DNA of 64,000 nucleotides from Cupriavidus metallidurans CH34. GTDB taxonomy: Bacteria; Pseudomonadota; Gammaproteobacteria; Burkholderiales; Burkholderiaceae. This document shows positions 48,263 through 57,847 of this stretch, piece after piece. The stretch lies in NCBI RefSeq assembly GCF_000196015.1, contig NC_007973.1, positions 2,542,001 to 2,606,000 of the forward strand, written 5' to 3'. Position numbers and translations under genes: made by a program. A model generated the notes under the pieces. The model saw only the letters and a list, made by a program, of their open reading frames with translations. It searched no databases and was not told the origin of the DNA. Numbering within the stretch: position 1 is the stretch's first letter; the number at the start of each line of letters is the position of its first letter.

Positions 48263-50501
48263 TTCCGGTGGGGATTTCGACTATGAGCAGGCCCGTGTGG
48301 CGGGCCGGATGGTGTTTTTCGTAGACGGGCTTTGGTGCGTGAGCTGTGCGATGGCCTTGCAGCGCGTCCTGCAGCGTGTGCCCGGCGTGGTCTCGGCGAC
48401 GGTGAATTTCACCTCCGGTTCGGCGCTGGTGACCTGGGTCCCGGAGTCGATCGACTTCCCCTTGCTGCTGCGAAAGGCCGAGGGTCTGGGCTACGCACTG
48501 TCCCCGTTGAAAGGCAGCGACGAGCTGGAAGCGGCCCTGCAGCGGCAGGCCAGGAAGATCCGCTTGCAGTTGACCGTCGCGGTCGTCTTCGGGATGTGGA
48601 GCATGCTGGGCTCATGGGTGCTTTACCTGAACGCCGACGAGGCGGCGGCGCTCGTCATCGCCTGGGCCAGCGTCGTAGCAAGCCTTCCCGTCGTCGGATA
48701 TTCGGCGTGGGATTTCTACCGCGCCGCCGCCCGTTCGCTGCGCGCCGGGATCGCAGGGATGGACGTCTTTGCCTCTGTTGCTGTCCTTGGCTCCCTCTTT
48801 GTGTCGGTCGGGTCCCTGGCCATGGGGTCCGTGGCGATTTACACCGACGCCGCCACCATGTTGATCACTTTTCTGCTGATCGGAAGATTGATCGAAATCC
48901 ATGCCCGGCAGGAGAGCGGACTTGCCGTACAAGCATTGCGCAGCCTTGCGCCGGAAACCGCGACGAAGCTGACTTCTGCCGGCGGCGAAAAGGCCGAGAG
49001 CACCGTCCTGCTGGCAGAGCTCGCGCCCGGTGATACCGTTTTGATACGCGCCAACGAGCGCATCGCGGTCGATGGCATCGTCGTAGCGGGACAGTCGGCC
49101 GTCGATCTCTCGCTGCTGCAAGGCGAGTCCGCGCCTCGCAGCGTTCAGCCTGGCGAACGGGTCTTCGCCGGGTCCGTGAACCTGCGCGGACCTCTGACGG
49201 TCCACGTGACCGCCGGTGCGGGGGACCGACGATTGGACGTGCTCGGCCTGCGCATGCTTGAGCTGTTTGGCGCTCGTTCGTCGTTGTCCGAGACGGCCGA
49301 GCGCTTCGTCCGGATACTGCTCCCGGTCGTGGTGACGGCATCTCTGCTCGCCTTCGTCCATTACCTGTGGAACGGCTCAAGCGCAGACCAGGCGTTGCTC
49401 GGTGCGCTGAGCCTTCTGGTCGCAGCCTGCCCTTGCGCGGTCGGTCTGGCGATGCCGCTGGCCTACGCCTTTACCTGCCGCGAGGCCGCGCGGCGCGGCG
49501 TCCTCCTGAGAGACTCCGCGAGCGTCGAAGCGCTCGCCAGGGCAAGGATCATGGCGTTCGACAAGACCGGCACATTGACGTGCGGTCAGATGCGTATCGT
49601 CAGCATCCAGACGCGGCACGGGGGGGCCGAACAGGACCTCATCGACCTTGCGGCAAGGGCCGAGGCCGGCGTCGCGCACCCCATTGCACACGCGGTGGTC
49701 CTCGCGGCCCGGCAGTCTGGAATGAGCAGCGCGTGCGAGCCCGACGGATGCCAGGTGACGGCGTGCGCGAAAGGCGTGACGATGCATGTCCCCGGCGGCG
49801 AGACCGTGTGGGTGGGTGAAAGGCATTGGCTGCTCGCCGCGGGAGTCGAGGGCATGCCGCCGGAAGATGGCCTGCCAGGGCTGGTACACGTAGCCAATGG
49901 CCGGGATTGGCTCGGCTCCTTGCGTCTGCAGGATGCCCCTCGCGACGACGCCCGTTCGTCACTGCAGCGGTTACGTGCGCAGGGATTGAAACTCTGGTTG
50001 CTGACCGGGGATTCCAGCGCAGCGTCCGAACGCCTGACGGCTGACCTGGGCATAGACTTCGACCGGGTCGAGGCCGATTGCTCTCCGGAAGAAAAAGCCG
50101 ACATCGTGGCAAAGAGCCCAGCGCCTGTCGCATTCGTGGGCGACGGCGCCAACGATGGCCTGGTCCTGGCCCAGGCAGCCTGCGGAATCGCCATCCCAGG
50201 ATCGAGTTCCGTGGCTGTTTCCGCAGCCGGGGTGGTGATCGCGCACGGCAGCGTGGGCGCTGTCGTCGAGACCCGTGAGTTGGCTCGCAAGTTTGATCGC
50301 ATCGTCCGGCAGAATCTCGCATTTTCCGTCGTGTACAACCTCGCCGTGATTGTCGTGCTGTTCGAAGCAGGCGTGACGCCCTTTGCCGCCGCGCTCGCCA
50401 TGCTGGCCAGCAGCGCGTCGGTGCTCCTGAACACCTGCAGGCTGCTGCAGGGCCGCGTCGTCTGTGACAAGTCGATGCAGGCCAAGCCGGCTGCGTCCTG
50501 A
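48243..50501 (+). CDS. ccoI: CcoI/CopA2-type copper-translocating P-type ATPase
   Basis: A 752-residue P1B ATPase. An N-terminal metal-binding domain has CVSC (32-35). The membrane motif CPC is at 396-398 and the phosphorylated Asp is D440 in DKTGT; LLTGDSSAASERL and GDGANDGLVLAQA are also visible. The arrangement and the location in an oxidase operon indicate the slow CcoI/FixI class that loads copper for cbb3 oxidase assembly rather than bulk copper resistance. ATG 48243 overlaps the tsdA end by 20 bases; a GTG at 48186 in frame is less likely. Confidence 0.88.
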   Translation: MPRADRSSGGDFDYEQARVAGRMVFFVDGLWCVSCAMALQRVLQRVPGVVSATVNFTSGSALVTWVPESIDFPLLLRKAEGLGYALSPLKGSDELEAALQRQARKIRLQLTVAVVFGMWSMLGSWVLYLNADEAAALVIAWASVVASLPVVGYSAWDFYRAAARSLRAGIAGMDVFASVAVLGSLFVSVGSLAMGSVAIYTDAATMLITFLLIGRLIEIHARQESGLAVQALRSLAPETATKLTSAGGEKAESTVLLAELAPGDTVLIRANERIAVDGIVVAGQSAVDLSLLQGESAPRSVQPGERVFAGSVNLRGPLTVHVTAGAGDRRLDVLGLRMLELFGARSSLSETAERFVRILLPVVVTASLLAFVHYLWNGSSADQALLGALSLLVAACPCAVGLAMPLAYAFTCREAARRGVLLRDSASVEALARARIMAFDKTGTLTCGQMRIVSIQTRHGGAEQDLIDLAARAEAGVAHPIAHAVVLAARQSGMSSACEPDGCQVTACAKGVTMHVPGGETVWVGERHWLLAAGVEGMPPEDGLPGLVHVANGRDWLGSLRLQDAPRDDARSSLQRLRAQGLKLWLLTGDSSAASERLTADLGIDFDRVEADCSPEEKADIVAKSPAPVAFVGDGANDGLVLAQAACGIAIPGSSSVAVSAAGVVIAHGSVGAVVETRELARKFDRIVRQNLAFSVVYNLAVIVVLFEAGVTPFAAALAMLASSASVLLNTCRLLQGRVVCDKSMQAKPAAS

Positions 50502-50525
50502 AAGGAGCACTGGAATGCTCAGGCT

Positions 50526-52124
50526 GTGAGCAGGCTTGCGCGGTGGCGAAATGCCGCGACCTTGGCGTTTGCCGGTAGCGCACATGCGTTGACGTTCGCC
50601 CCGGATCCGTTGCCCCAGTGGTCGCTGCCCATCGTTCAAATCCTCGCGCTGGCGGTGCTGGCACGCGCCAGCTTTGCCGCCGAGCGCGGCCGGCAGGCAT
50701 TCCTTCGCGGATGGGCGTTCGGCTTCGTCAATTTTGCGGTCGGCTTGTACTGGCTGTTCATCAGCATCCATGACTACGGTGGTTTGTCCGCGCCACTGGC
50801 CGGTGCGAGCGTCGTGGCGCTGTCTGCCTTTCTCGCGCTGTTTCCCGCTCTTGCCTGCGCGATCAGCAAGTGGCTGCAGTCTCGCACTCGGCGGGGAGCA
50901 GCGCTGTCACAAGTGCTGGTCTGGTCAGCTGTCTGGGCCGCCTCGGAATGGCTGCGCGGCGTGCTGTTCTCGGGCTTTCCGTGGCTGAACATTGGCTACG
51001 CCCATGTGGACAGCCCCTTGGTCGGCTGGGCGCCGTTGCTGGGCGTGCATGGCGTCGCGCTGCTCGCGGCGTGCGCCTCGGGGACCGTGGCGTTCCTGTC
51101 GCGTCCGGCCGCGGCTTCCATGCGCTCGAACGTGTCTTTGCTGGCGACGGTGCTGATCCTGATCGCCACGGGATGGACACTTACTCGCCTCGATTGGTCG
51201 ACGGCCGAAGGCGAGCCGCTGCATCTGAGGCTAGTGCAGGGAAACATCGATCAATCGCAGAAGTTCGACCCGACCCTGCTTGAAGACGGCATCGCCAGTC
51301 ACTTGCGGCTGGCCGCACAGCCACCGGGCCCCGGAGAGCCGCATCCGGACCTGATCGTCTTGCCAGAGACCGTCGTGCCCGTATTCCAAGACCAGCTCGA
51401 CCCGATGATTTGGAAAACCTGGCTCGACGTAGCGGCGAACCAGCGCAGCACGATCGCGATGGGCGTCCCTTTGCACAGCATGGCGGCCGACGGCAGTTCG
51501 CGCTACACCAACAGCGCCATCGGCTTCGACTCCGGCACGCCGTTGCAGCAGCTTGTCGACGCCTCCGTGCCGCTACGCTACGACAAGCACCACCTCGTGC
51601 CCTGGGGCGAATATGTACCGGCTGGGTTCGAGTGGTTCACGCGGATGCTGAAAATGCCGCTGGGTGACTTCGATCGTGGAGCCCCGGTCCAGAGACCATT
51701 CTCGGTGAATGATCAGCATTTGGCGTTCAACATTTGCTACGAGGATGTTTTCGGTTCCGAGCTGCTCCCGTCGCTCCTGCCGACCCCAGGCGCAGGACCC
51801 GGCGCGAGCGTGCTCGTGAACTTGAGCAACCTCGCTTGGTTCGGCCAGACCTGGGCGCTTCGCCAGCATCTGCAGATCGGGCGGTTGCGCAGCATCGAGA
51901 CCGCTCGGCCTATGGTGACCTCCACGAATACAGGCATCACGGCCTCGATCGATCCGAAAGGACGGGTCGTTGCCGCTCTGCCGCCACATCGGCCGGGCGT
52001 GTTGTCCGCGACCGTACAAGGCATGAGCGGCCTGACGCCGTATGTTCGCTATGGCGACCAGCCGGTCCTGTTGCTGGTAGGGATAGTATTGGCTGCTCTC
52101 GTACGGCGCCCGACCCCACGGTAG
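50526..52124 (+). CDS. lnt: Apolipoprotein N-acyltransferase (Lnt)
   Basis: A 532-residue polytopic membrane enzyme. The carbon-nitrogen hydrolase-type domain holds the catalytic triad: Glu281 (LPET), Lys354 ([12 protein letters not shown]) and Cys404 (ICYEDVFG). Lnt adds the third acyl chain to lipoproteins and is a housekeeping enzyme, so a second copy on an ICE is unusual. The start is GTG 50526; just before it a five-codon frame ATG CTC AGG CTG TGA, preceded by AAAGGAG, ends overlapping this GTG, so translation may depend on reinitiation. The 150 bases after the gene hold no gene that I can see. Confidence 0.92.
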   Translation: MSRLARWRNAATLAFAGSAHALTFAPDPLPQWSLPIVQILALAVLARASFAAERGRQAFLRGWAFGFVNFAVGLYWLFISIHDYGGLSAPLAGASVVALSAFLALFPALACAISKWLQSRTRRGAALSQVLVWSAVWAASEWLRGVLFSGFPWLNIGYAHVDSPLVGWAPLLGVHGVALLAACASGTVAFLSRPAAASMRSNVSLLATVLILIATGWTLTRLDWSTAEGEPLHLRLVQGNIDQSQKFDPTLLEDGIASHLRLAAQPPGPGEPHPDLIVLPETVVPVFQDQLDPMIWKTWLDVAANQRSTIAMGVPLHSMAADGSSRYTNSAIGFDSGTPLQQLVDASVPLRYDKHHLVPWGEYVPAGFEWFTRMLKMPLGDFDRGAPVQRPFSVNDQHLAFNICYEDVFGSELLPSLLPTPGAGPGASVLVNLSNLAWFGQTWALRQHLQIGRLRSIETARPMVTSTNTGITASIDPKGRVVAALPPHRPGVLSATVQGMSGLTPYVRYGDQPVLLLVGIVLAALVRRPTPR

Positions 52125-52620
52125 TCGCAAGAGCGGCAGCCGCACGAGCACCGCCATGCGCCTGATCCCTGGCGGATGCCTACTCCGAAGTCAGGCGCTG
52201 GATCGAACGAAGGCGAACCACATCAGCACGCCTGCGTCCATTGGCTGTGACCGCGCTATCCCTGGCAGGGTCCGAACCTACGGTTTTGAATCCAAGCCAC
52301 GCCCTGCAGGCCTAGCTTGACCTTTTTTGGGTGCGGGGTCGGTGGGCACGAGAAATTTCGCAACCAGGCCTCCGCCTTCCCGGGGTTCGAGATTCAGGGC
52401 CCCACCAAATCTCTCTGCAATGGCCCGAACGATCGAAATGCCCAGGCCCGCCCCGTCCTTGCTCTTTCGGCCCTGATCACCGCGCCAGAAACGTTGGCCA
52501 ATTTGGCATGCCTGCTCGGCAGTCAGCCCGGGGCCACGGTCCGACACGCTAATCACACACTGCTGTGCATTCGGATCCAGGAACACGCCCACCTCGATGG
52601 CCGTATCTCGCGGCGAATAG

Positions 52621-52645
52621 GCGGCCTCAATTCCGAAGTGCAACA
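52621..52645 (+). repeat. Left terminal inverted repeat of the IS30 element
   Basis: Begins GCGGCCTCAATTCCG and ends AAGTGCAACA. The target duplication ATAG lies immediately to its left (52617-52620). Confidence 0.85.
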
Positions 52646-52663
52646 CCGAGAATTGAGGCCAAG

Positions 52664-53692
52664 ATGACCAAGAAAAATTACCAGCAGTTGAGTGAGACCG
52701 AACGCCATGCGATAGCCCTGGGGCTGCAGCAAAAGCAAAGCCTCAGCGCCATAGCCAGGGCCCTGGGGCGTGACAAGAGCACTATCAGCCGCGAGTGCAA
52801 TCGCAATGCAGGCGGCAAGGGCTACGCCTCCAAGTTCGCCCAGCAGCGCAGTGACAATCGCAAACGCCAAGCCCGTCCCAGCCCCAAGCTGCACCGCCAA
52901 GGGCCCTTGTTCCCGCTGGTTTGCGACTACCTGCGCCACAAGTGGTCGCCCCAGCAAATCGCCAACGAACTCCAGCGTCTTCACCCACAGGATCGCCGCT
53001 TGCAAGCCTCACACGAAAGCATCTACACCTGCATCTACGCCCAGCCCCGGGGAGAGCTCAAGAAGGAGCTGGTGTCCTGCCTGCGCATGGCCCACGCCAA
53101 ACGTTGGCCCCGCTCCAGGGGAAAGGATCGCCGCAAGGAGACGCAAGACTTGCTGAGCATCCATGTGCGAGCACCCGAGATCGAGGATCGCCAGTTGCCC
53201 GGCCACTGGGAGGGTGATCTGATCAAAGGCAAGGCTAACGCCAGTGCGATTGGCACGCTGGTCGAGCGCACCACCCGTCTGGTGGTGCTGGTCAAGCTGC
53301 CACACCCCAACCCCGCCACAGCGGCGCATGTACTGCAAGCCTTCAGCGACAAGCTCAAGACAATAGCCCAGCCGATGCGCCAGACCCTGACCTACGACCG
53401 GGGCAGCGAGATGGCCGAGCACCGCCAGCTCAGCGAGAACACAGGCATGAAGGTGTACTTCTGCGACCCCTACAGTCCCTGGCAAAGGGGGAGCAACGAG
53501 AACACCAATGGGCTCTTGCGCCAGTACTTCCCCAAGGGGACTGATCTGAGTGGCTACAGCCAGGAGCAGTTGGACGCTGTGGCCGATGAGCTCAATGGAC
53601 GGCCCAGGATGACTCTGGGGTGGCGCAAGCCCATCGAGGTCTATGCCGAGCATTTGGCGCGGCTGGCCCAGCAGCCGGATTTAGTGCATTGA
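52664..53692 (+). CDS. IS30-family transposase
   Basis: A 342-residue DDE transposase. An N-terminal helix-turn-helix (SLSAIARALGRDKSTISRECNRN) is the IS30 signature. The catalytic residues are Asp185 (GHWEGDLIKG), Asp245 (TYDRGSEMAEH) and Glu279 (WQRGSNENTNGLLRQ), with the D-34-E spacing normal for IS30. The ATG at 52664 is chosen as the first codon of the HTH-containing protein inside the element; the longer upstream frame begins in the flanking kinase gene. The protein appears complete. Confidence 0.94.
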   Translation: MTKKNYQQLSETERHAIALGLQQKQSLSAIARALGRDKSTISRECNRNAGGKGYASKFAQQRSDNRKRQARPSPKLHRQGPLFPLVCDYLRHKWSPQQIANELQRLHPQDRRLQASHESIYTCIYAQPRGELKKELVSCLRMAHAKRWPRSRGKDRRKETQDLLSIHVRAPEIEDRQLPGHWEGDLIKGKANASAIGTLVERTTRLVVLVKLPHPNPATAAHVLQAFSDKLKTIAQPMRQTLTYDRGSEMAEHRQLSENTGMKVYFCDPYSPWQRGSNENTNGLLRQYFPKGTDLSGYSQEQLDAVADELNGRPRMTLGWRKPIEVYAEHLARLAQQPDLVH

Positions 53693-53697
53693 GTTTT

Positions 53698-53722
53698 TGT
53701 TGCACTTGGACTTGAAACCGCC
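53698..53722 (-). repeat. Right terminal inverted repeat of the IS30 element
   Basis: Read on the minus strand it begins GGCGGTTTCAAGTCC and ends AAGTGCAACA. The second ATAG copy follows at 53723-53726. Confidence 0.85.
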
Positions 53723-54765
53723 ATAGCGCATCGCGTTGTCAACCAGATTGCGAACCGCCGTTTCCAGCATCGACTTGGGCACCGGGGTTCCGATGTCCTC
53801 GCCGCTGACGTTCAACGACAAGCGCTCTTTTTCTGCGGCCTTCCACTGTTCCAGCACGCCGCCGACGGAAGCGACCACCGAAGTGCAACCATCCGCCTTG
53901 TCGGCAGACGTCTCGGCGCGGGCCAGTATCATCATCTGGTCCAAGGTGCGCCTCAGCCGCTTCACGCCTTCCTCTGCACTGGAAAGAGAGGACGCCACCT
54001 CGTCGCCTTCACTGATCCGGGCCACCTGCAGGTGCGTATCGATCACGGTCAACGGCGTGCGCAGCTCGTGCGCCGCGGCGTCGGTGAATGCCCGTTGGCT
54101 GGCGAGTGTCCGTGCCAGGCGCTTGAGAAGCCCATTCATTGCGTCCAGAACCGGGCGCAGTTCCGAGGGTGAATGGTTGACGGCGATCGGGGACGTGTCG
54201 TCCGCGTGTTTGTCGCGCAATTGCTGCGACAGAGCCTCCAGGGGGGCGAGCCCCCGTCCGATGCCGATCCAAAGGGCAGCCAGGCCGCCCAGGAAGGCAA
54301 TCAAGAAGGGCACGCCAGCCACGCTTAGCAATTCGTTGATCAGCATATCCCGCTGATCCACGCGATCCGCCGTCGTGATCTGGTAGCCATTGGCACGAAG
54401 AACGTAGACCCTCCACTGATGTCCCAAAACGTCCCGCGTGCTGAAGCCGGCCGGCAGTGACTCGAACTCCGAGTGAGGTCCGGTGGTCGTTCGTGCCAGG
54501 ATCTCTCCCTGCAAAGACCGGATTTCGCATGCGATGCCCTCCTTGCCGCTGACGCGCACCGCCTCGGTGAAGTCGTTGGACGCTGCATTCGGAGCCAGCG
54601 CGGCGCGTTCAAGAAGCCCCGACACCATGCGTGCCGACATGGCAAGACGACCGTCGAGGGTCCGGTCGAGATTGGAATGAACGCCGCGCATCATCCAGCC
54701 GGCGGCAGCGCCCCACAGAACCAACAGCGAAATGCCGGCGATCAGAACGGCGCGCAGCCGCAGGC

Positions 54766-55434
54766 TCATGATGCAAGCCTCCAGCCCAGCCGATAGCCGA
54801 GCCCACGGACCGTCTCGATGGCTTCGGCGCCGAGCTTGCGGCGGATGTTGTGGATATGCACATTCAGCGCGTTGCTGCCGATCTCTTCCCCGAGGCCGTA
54901 CAAGCGCTCGTTGAGCATGTCGGGCGGGACCCACCGGCCATCGGCGTTGGCGAGATGGGCCAGCAGATCGACCTCGCGGCGCGACAAGGAGACGGGCTCG
55001 CCCTGGAACCAGGCCAGCCCGCTCTCCGGCTCCAGCCGCAGGGGACCGGCCGAGATGACCTGGGCCGCACGGCCTTGCGTGCGTCTGACCAGCGCATGCA
55101 ACCGGGCTGCGAGTTCACGCAGGTCGAACGGTTTGATCATGTAGTCGTCGGCACCTTCATGCAGCCCTTTGAGCCTGTGTTCGATGGCGTCCCGCGCCGT
55201 GAGGATCAGGACGGGCAATTGAGGTTCGACGGCCCGCATGCTGGCCAGCAACTCCATGCCGTCCCGGTCAGGCAGCCCGAGATCGAGCACCAGGGCATGG
55301 AAGGTGTCTTCCGCATGCGTGGCTTCGGCTTCTTCTGCGGTGCCGACGTGATGCACCGCGATGCCGTGCTTGTGCAGACCGGCCACGATCCCCCGTCCGA
55401 TCAGTTTGTCGTCTTCCACCAACAGTATTCGCAT
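54766..55434 (-). CDS. OmpR-family response regulator, QseB/PmrA/TctD type
   Basis: A 222-residue response regulator. The receiver domain has the acidic pair Glu7-Asp8-Asp9, the phosphorylated Asp51 (LVLDLGLPDRDG), Thr in LILTARD and Lys in DDYMIKPFD. The winged-helix domain ends NALNVHIHNIRRKLGAEAIETVRGLGYRLGW, close to QseB and PmrA. Regulators of this branch bind direct repeats of TTAA-core hexamers with 11-base spacing, exactly what is found at four cargo promoters. MRILLVED at ATG 55434 is preferred; ATG 55446 would add four residues. The kinase gene is coupled by ATGA but broken. Confidence 0.92.
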   Translation of the reverse strand: MRILLVEDDKLIGRGIVAGLHKHGIAVHHVGTAEEAEATHAEDTFHALVLDLGLPDRDGMELLASMRAVEPQLPVLILTARDAIEHRLKGLHEGADDYMIKPFDLRELAARLHALVRRTQGRAAQVISAGPLRLEPESGLAWFQGEPVSLSRREVDLLAHLANADGRWVPPDMLNERLYGLGEEIGSNALNVHIHNIRRKLGAEAIETVRGLGYRLGWRLAS

Positions 55435-55514
55435 GGCGCCTACCAACCTGAATTTGCTTGTTTGACACGCTCATGTTAGGCCAGAAATGACAGCAAGGTA
55501 GGACGCAAGTTCCC

Positions 55515-55547
55515 GCTAATTCTCAGTTAATCGGGAGAAGACATGAT
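55515..55547 (+). promoter_or_regulatory. PmrA/QseB-type direct-repeat promoter for ccmABCDEFGHI
   Basis: GCTAAT (55515-55520), 5 bases, GTTAAT (55526-55531), 10 bases, then CATGAT (55542-55547) as -10, about 55 bases before ccmA. It lies in the gap between the response-regulator gene and ccmA. Confidence 0.75.
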
Positions 55548-55602
55548 TTTGAAGATTGCCCCTTGAGGGCGCACCTTCCAGGGATGCCCATGTGCATGAA
55601 CT

Positions 55603-56226
55603 ATGACCCGGCCCATGCTTGAAGCTCTCGATCTCGCGGGCGTTCGCGGGGAGCGCCGCCTGTTTGACCATTTGACTTTCCGGATCGTGCCGGGCGAGTG
55701 CCTGTCGGTGCACGGCGAGAACGGCAGCGGGAAGACCACGCTATTGCGAACGCTTGCAGGGTTCGCTACGCCTGCTGCTGGCAGAGTCTTGTGGAAAGGA
55801 AAGCCGCTGCGCAACCAGTGGAGTGAATACCAACGCGAACTGGTTTACAACGGCCATGGCATTGGACTCAAAGAAGACCTGAATGCCTTGGACAACCTGC
55901 TTGCCGCGGCCGCCATCGCTGGTGAGCCGGTCACCACGGAATGCGTGGAATCAGCGTTGGACGAAGTTGGCTTGGCCGAGCACAGGCACTTGCCGTTCCG
56001 GATGTTGTCACAAGGCCAAAAGCGTCGTGCAAGCCTGGCTCGATTGCTCCTCTACAGGAGGAAGTTGTGGATTCTCGATGAGCCCTCCACAGCGCTGGAC
56101 CAATTCGGTGCGCGATGGCTTGGTGAACTGATCCATCGGCACCAGTCACGCGGCGGCATGGTCGTTCTGACGAGTCACCAGGAGCTGGCCTTGAAAACTT
56201 CTCAGACCGTCCGGATGGGGGCATGA
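55603..56226 (+). CDS. ccmA: Cytochrome c maturation ATPase CcmA
   Basis: A 207-residue ABC ATPase that, with CcmB, drives release of haem-loaded CcmE from CcmCD. Walker A is GENGSGKTT (38-46), the signature is LSQGQKRRASLARLLL and Walker B is LWILDEPSTALD. The start may be ATG 55603 or 55615; neither has a good ribosome site. It opens an uninterrupted nine-gene ccm operon with ATGA or short overlaps between most genes. Confidence 0.92.
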   Translation: MTRPMLEALDLAGVRGERRLFDHLTFRIVPGECLSVHGENGSGKTTLLRTLAGFATPAAGRVLWKGKPLRNQWSEYQRELVYNGHGIGLKEDLNALDNLLAAAAIAGEPVTTECVESALDEVGLAEHRHLPFRMLSQGQKRRASLARLLLYRRKLWILDEPSTALDQFGARWLGELIHRHQSRGGMVVLTSHQELALKTSQTVRMGA

Positions 56227-56909
56227 GCCGGCCCCTCGTTGCCAATCCGGTATTTGTCGTGATGCGCCGGGACTTGAAGCTCGCCTTGCTCCGAAGGTCA
56301 GACGCGCTGATACCTCTTTGCTTCTTTGTCGTGGTCGTCAGTCTGTTTCCATTGGGTATCGGCCCCGAGCGCGAAATGCTCCGACGGATCGCTCCGGGCG
56401 TCCTGTGGGTATCGGCGTTGCTGGCCAGCATGCTTTCGCTCAATCGCCTGTTCGAGCAGGATCACGCCGATGGCACGCTGGAGCAGATGATGCTGTCGCC
56501 AGCGCCGTTGGCCATGTTGGTCGTCGGCAAGATCGCGGCGCATTGGCTGTTGTCCGGTTTGCCCTTGGCCTTGCTTGCGCCCGCGCTGGCATTGCAGTTC
56601 GACCTGCCTGCCTTGTCCCTCTGGATTTTGACCGCATCGCTCGTTATCGGTACGCCGGTGCTCAGCCTCATCGGCGCCGTCGGCGCGGGGCTGACGCTGG
56701 GCGTACGCGCAGGGGGTGTCCTCGTTGCTGTGCTGGTGCTGCCGCTCTACATCCCGGTGCTGATCTTCGGTGCCGGCGCGGTCGATGCGTCGATCATCGG
56801 TCAGGGAGCGTCGGCCAACCTCTCTTTGCTCGCCGCCGTGTTCGTCTTGGCGGCGTTCTTCACGCCATTCGCAGCGAGTGCATCGCTGCGCATCGCACTG
56901 GAGTACTGA
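56223..56909 (+). CDS. ccmB: Haem exporter subunit CcmB
   Basis: A 228-residue membrane protein with six predicted helices, the permease partner of CcmA. The N-terminal MRRDLKLALLRRSDALIPLCFFVVVVSLFPLGIGPE and the loop LFEQDHADGTLEQMMLSP are typical CcmB landmarks. It overlaps ccmA by ATGA and ends 12 bases before ccmC. Confidence 0.94.
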   Translation: MSRPLVANPVFVVMRRDLKLALLRRSDALIPLCFFVVVVSLFPLGIGPEREMLRRIAPGVLWVSALLASMLSLNRLFEQDHADGTLEQMMLSPAPLAMLVVGKIAAHWLLSGLPLALLAPALALQFDLPALSLWILTASLVIGTPVLSLIGAVGAGLTLGVRAGGVLVAVLVLPLYIPVLIFGAGAVDASIIGQGASANLSLLAAVFVLAAFFTPFAASASLRIALEY

Positions 56910-56921
56910 GGAGCGAAGCGT

Positions 56922-57659
56922 ATGGTCAACTGGTTCAAGTTTTCATCTCCCAAGGCGTTCTACCCACTCGCGGGGAAGCTCGTCCCTTGGCTCGGCGTGA
57001 CCGCCGCGGCGCTGTCGCTCGCGGGCGTCTATGTGGGGTTCTTCTTGGCACCCACCGACGCCCAGCAGGGAGAGGGGTATCGCATCATCTTCCTGCACGT
57101 GCCGGTTTCATGGATGTCCATGGTCATCTATCTGGCGATGGCGTTCTGGGCCGGCATTGGCCTGGTGTTCAACAGCCGCCTGTCGGCAATGATGGCCTCG
57201 GCGCTGGCCCCCACGGGTGCACTGTTCACCTTCCTTTCTCTGTGGACCGGCGCCTTGTGGGGAAAGCCGATGTGGGGAACCTGGTGGGTCTGGGATGCGC
57301 GGCTGACCTCTGAACTAGTCCTGCTGTTTCTGTACATCGGTTTCATCGCACTCCAGTCGGCGATCGAAGATCGTCGCCGTGCCGACCGGGCAGGCGCCGT
57401 GCTGGCACTGGTCGGCGTGGTGAACATCCCTGTGATCTATTTCTCCGTGCAGTGGTGGAACACCTTGCACCAGGGCGCCTCGGTATCGCTGACTCGTTCG
57501 CCCTCCATGGCGACGGTCATGTTGTTGGGCATGCTGATCATGGTTCTTGCGGCCTGGGCTTACACGGCTGCGGCGGCGCTGGCGCGTGTGCGCTGCATCA
57601 TCCTGGAACGCGAACATCACGCCGGCTGGCTGCAGGACATCGAGGAGGTGAAGCGATGA
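56922..57659 (+). CDS. ccmC: Haem-handling protein CcmC
   Basis: A 245-residue six-helix protein that loads haem onto CcmE. The WWD (tryptophan-rich) periplasmic loop WGTWWVWDARLT is at about residues 118-129, with haem-ligand histidines in the flanking loops (IFLHVPVSWMS and VQWWNTLHQG). It overlaps ccmD by ATGA. Placement and order match the standard ccm cluster. Confidence 0.95.
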   Translation: MVNWFKFSSPKAFYPLAGKLVPWLGVTAAALSLAGVYVGFFLAPTDAQQGEGYRIIFLHVPVSWMSMVIYLAMAFWAGIGLVFNSRLSAMMASALAPTGALFTFLSLWTGALWGKPMWGTWWVWDARLTSELVLLFLYIGFIALQSAIEDRRRADRAGAVLALVGVVNIPVIYFSVQWWNTLHQGASVSLTRSPSMATVMLLGMLIMVLAAWAYTAAAALARVRCIILEREHHAGWLQDIEEVKR

Positions 57660-57847
57660 ACTGGGCCAGTGTGGGTGAGTTCCTGGCGATGGGCGGATAT
57701 GGCGTGTACGTTTGGGGATCCGTCCTGACGACGGTGGTGTTGCTCTGGACTGAATGCCGAATGCTCCGGCGCCGGCGCCGAGCAGCGCTATGGCGCATCC
57801 AGTCGGAATTGCTGGGCAAGGAGGCGCGGCGTGAAGCCACGAAATAG
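57656..57847 (+). CDS. ccmD: Small haem-release protein CcmD
   Basis: A 63-residue protein with one transmembrane helix (about 14-32, YGVYVWGSVLTTVVLLWTE) and a basic C-terminal tail, the normal form of CcmD. GAGGAGG lies upstream of ATG 57656, which overlaps the ccmC stop. It overlaps the ccmE start by 17 bases. CcmD is needed to release holo-CcmE from CcmC. Confidence 0.9.
   Translation: MNWASVGEFLAMGGYGVYVWGSVLTTVVLLWTECRMLRRRRRAALWRIQSELLGKEARREATK

Larger units (their letters stand above)
52621..53722 (+). mobile_element. IS30-family insertion sequence, 1102 bp
   Basis: Terminal inverted repeats of about 25 bases (52621-52645 and 53698-53722) share the inner ten bases AAGTGCAACA exactly and are imperfect further out, with one base offset. 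A 4-bp duplication ATAG flanks it at 52617-52620 and 53723-53726. It carries one transposase gene and is oriented opposite to the kinase it disrupts. The intact ends, full-length gene and exact target duplication indicate a recent insertion. Confidence 0.9.
52278..54769 (-). pseudogene. QseC/PmrB-type sensor histidine kinase interrupted by IS30
   Basis: The kinase starts at ATG 54769, overlapping the response-regulator stop by ATGA. It has two transmembrane helices (about 8-27 and 150-172), a periplasmic domain between them, a HAMP-like linker, the H-box AAAHELRTP (His234) and the start of the N-box (NLVDNAMRY). There the IS30 element (52621-53722) breaks the gene. The remaining 3' part (52616-52278) carries SDRGPGLT and GAGLGISIVRAIAERFGG, the G1 and G2 boxes. 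Joining the two flanks and keeping one ATAG restores NLVDNAMRYSPRDTAIEV and a frame of 461 residues. The present N-terminal product of 362 residues would end in a foreign tail and cannot bind ATP. Confidence 0.93.

Noticed and set aside
52278..52646. Small separate ATPase-domain gene downstream of lnt
   Set aside because: It is the 3' end of the sensor kinase cut off by IS30; its first codons are IS sequence.
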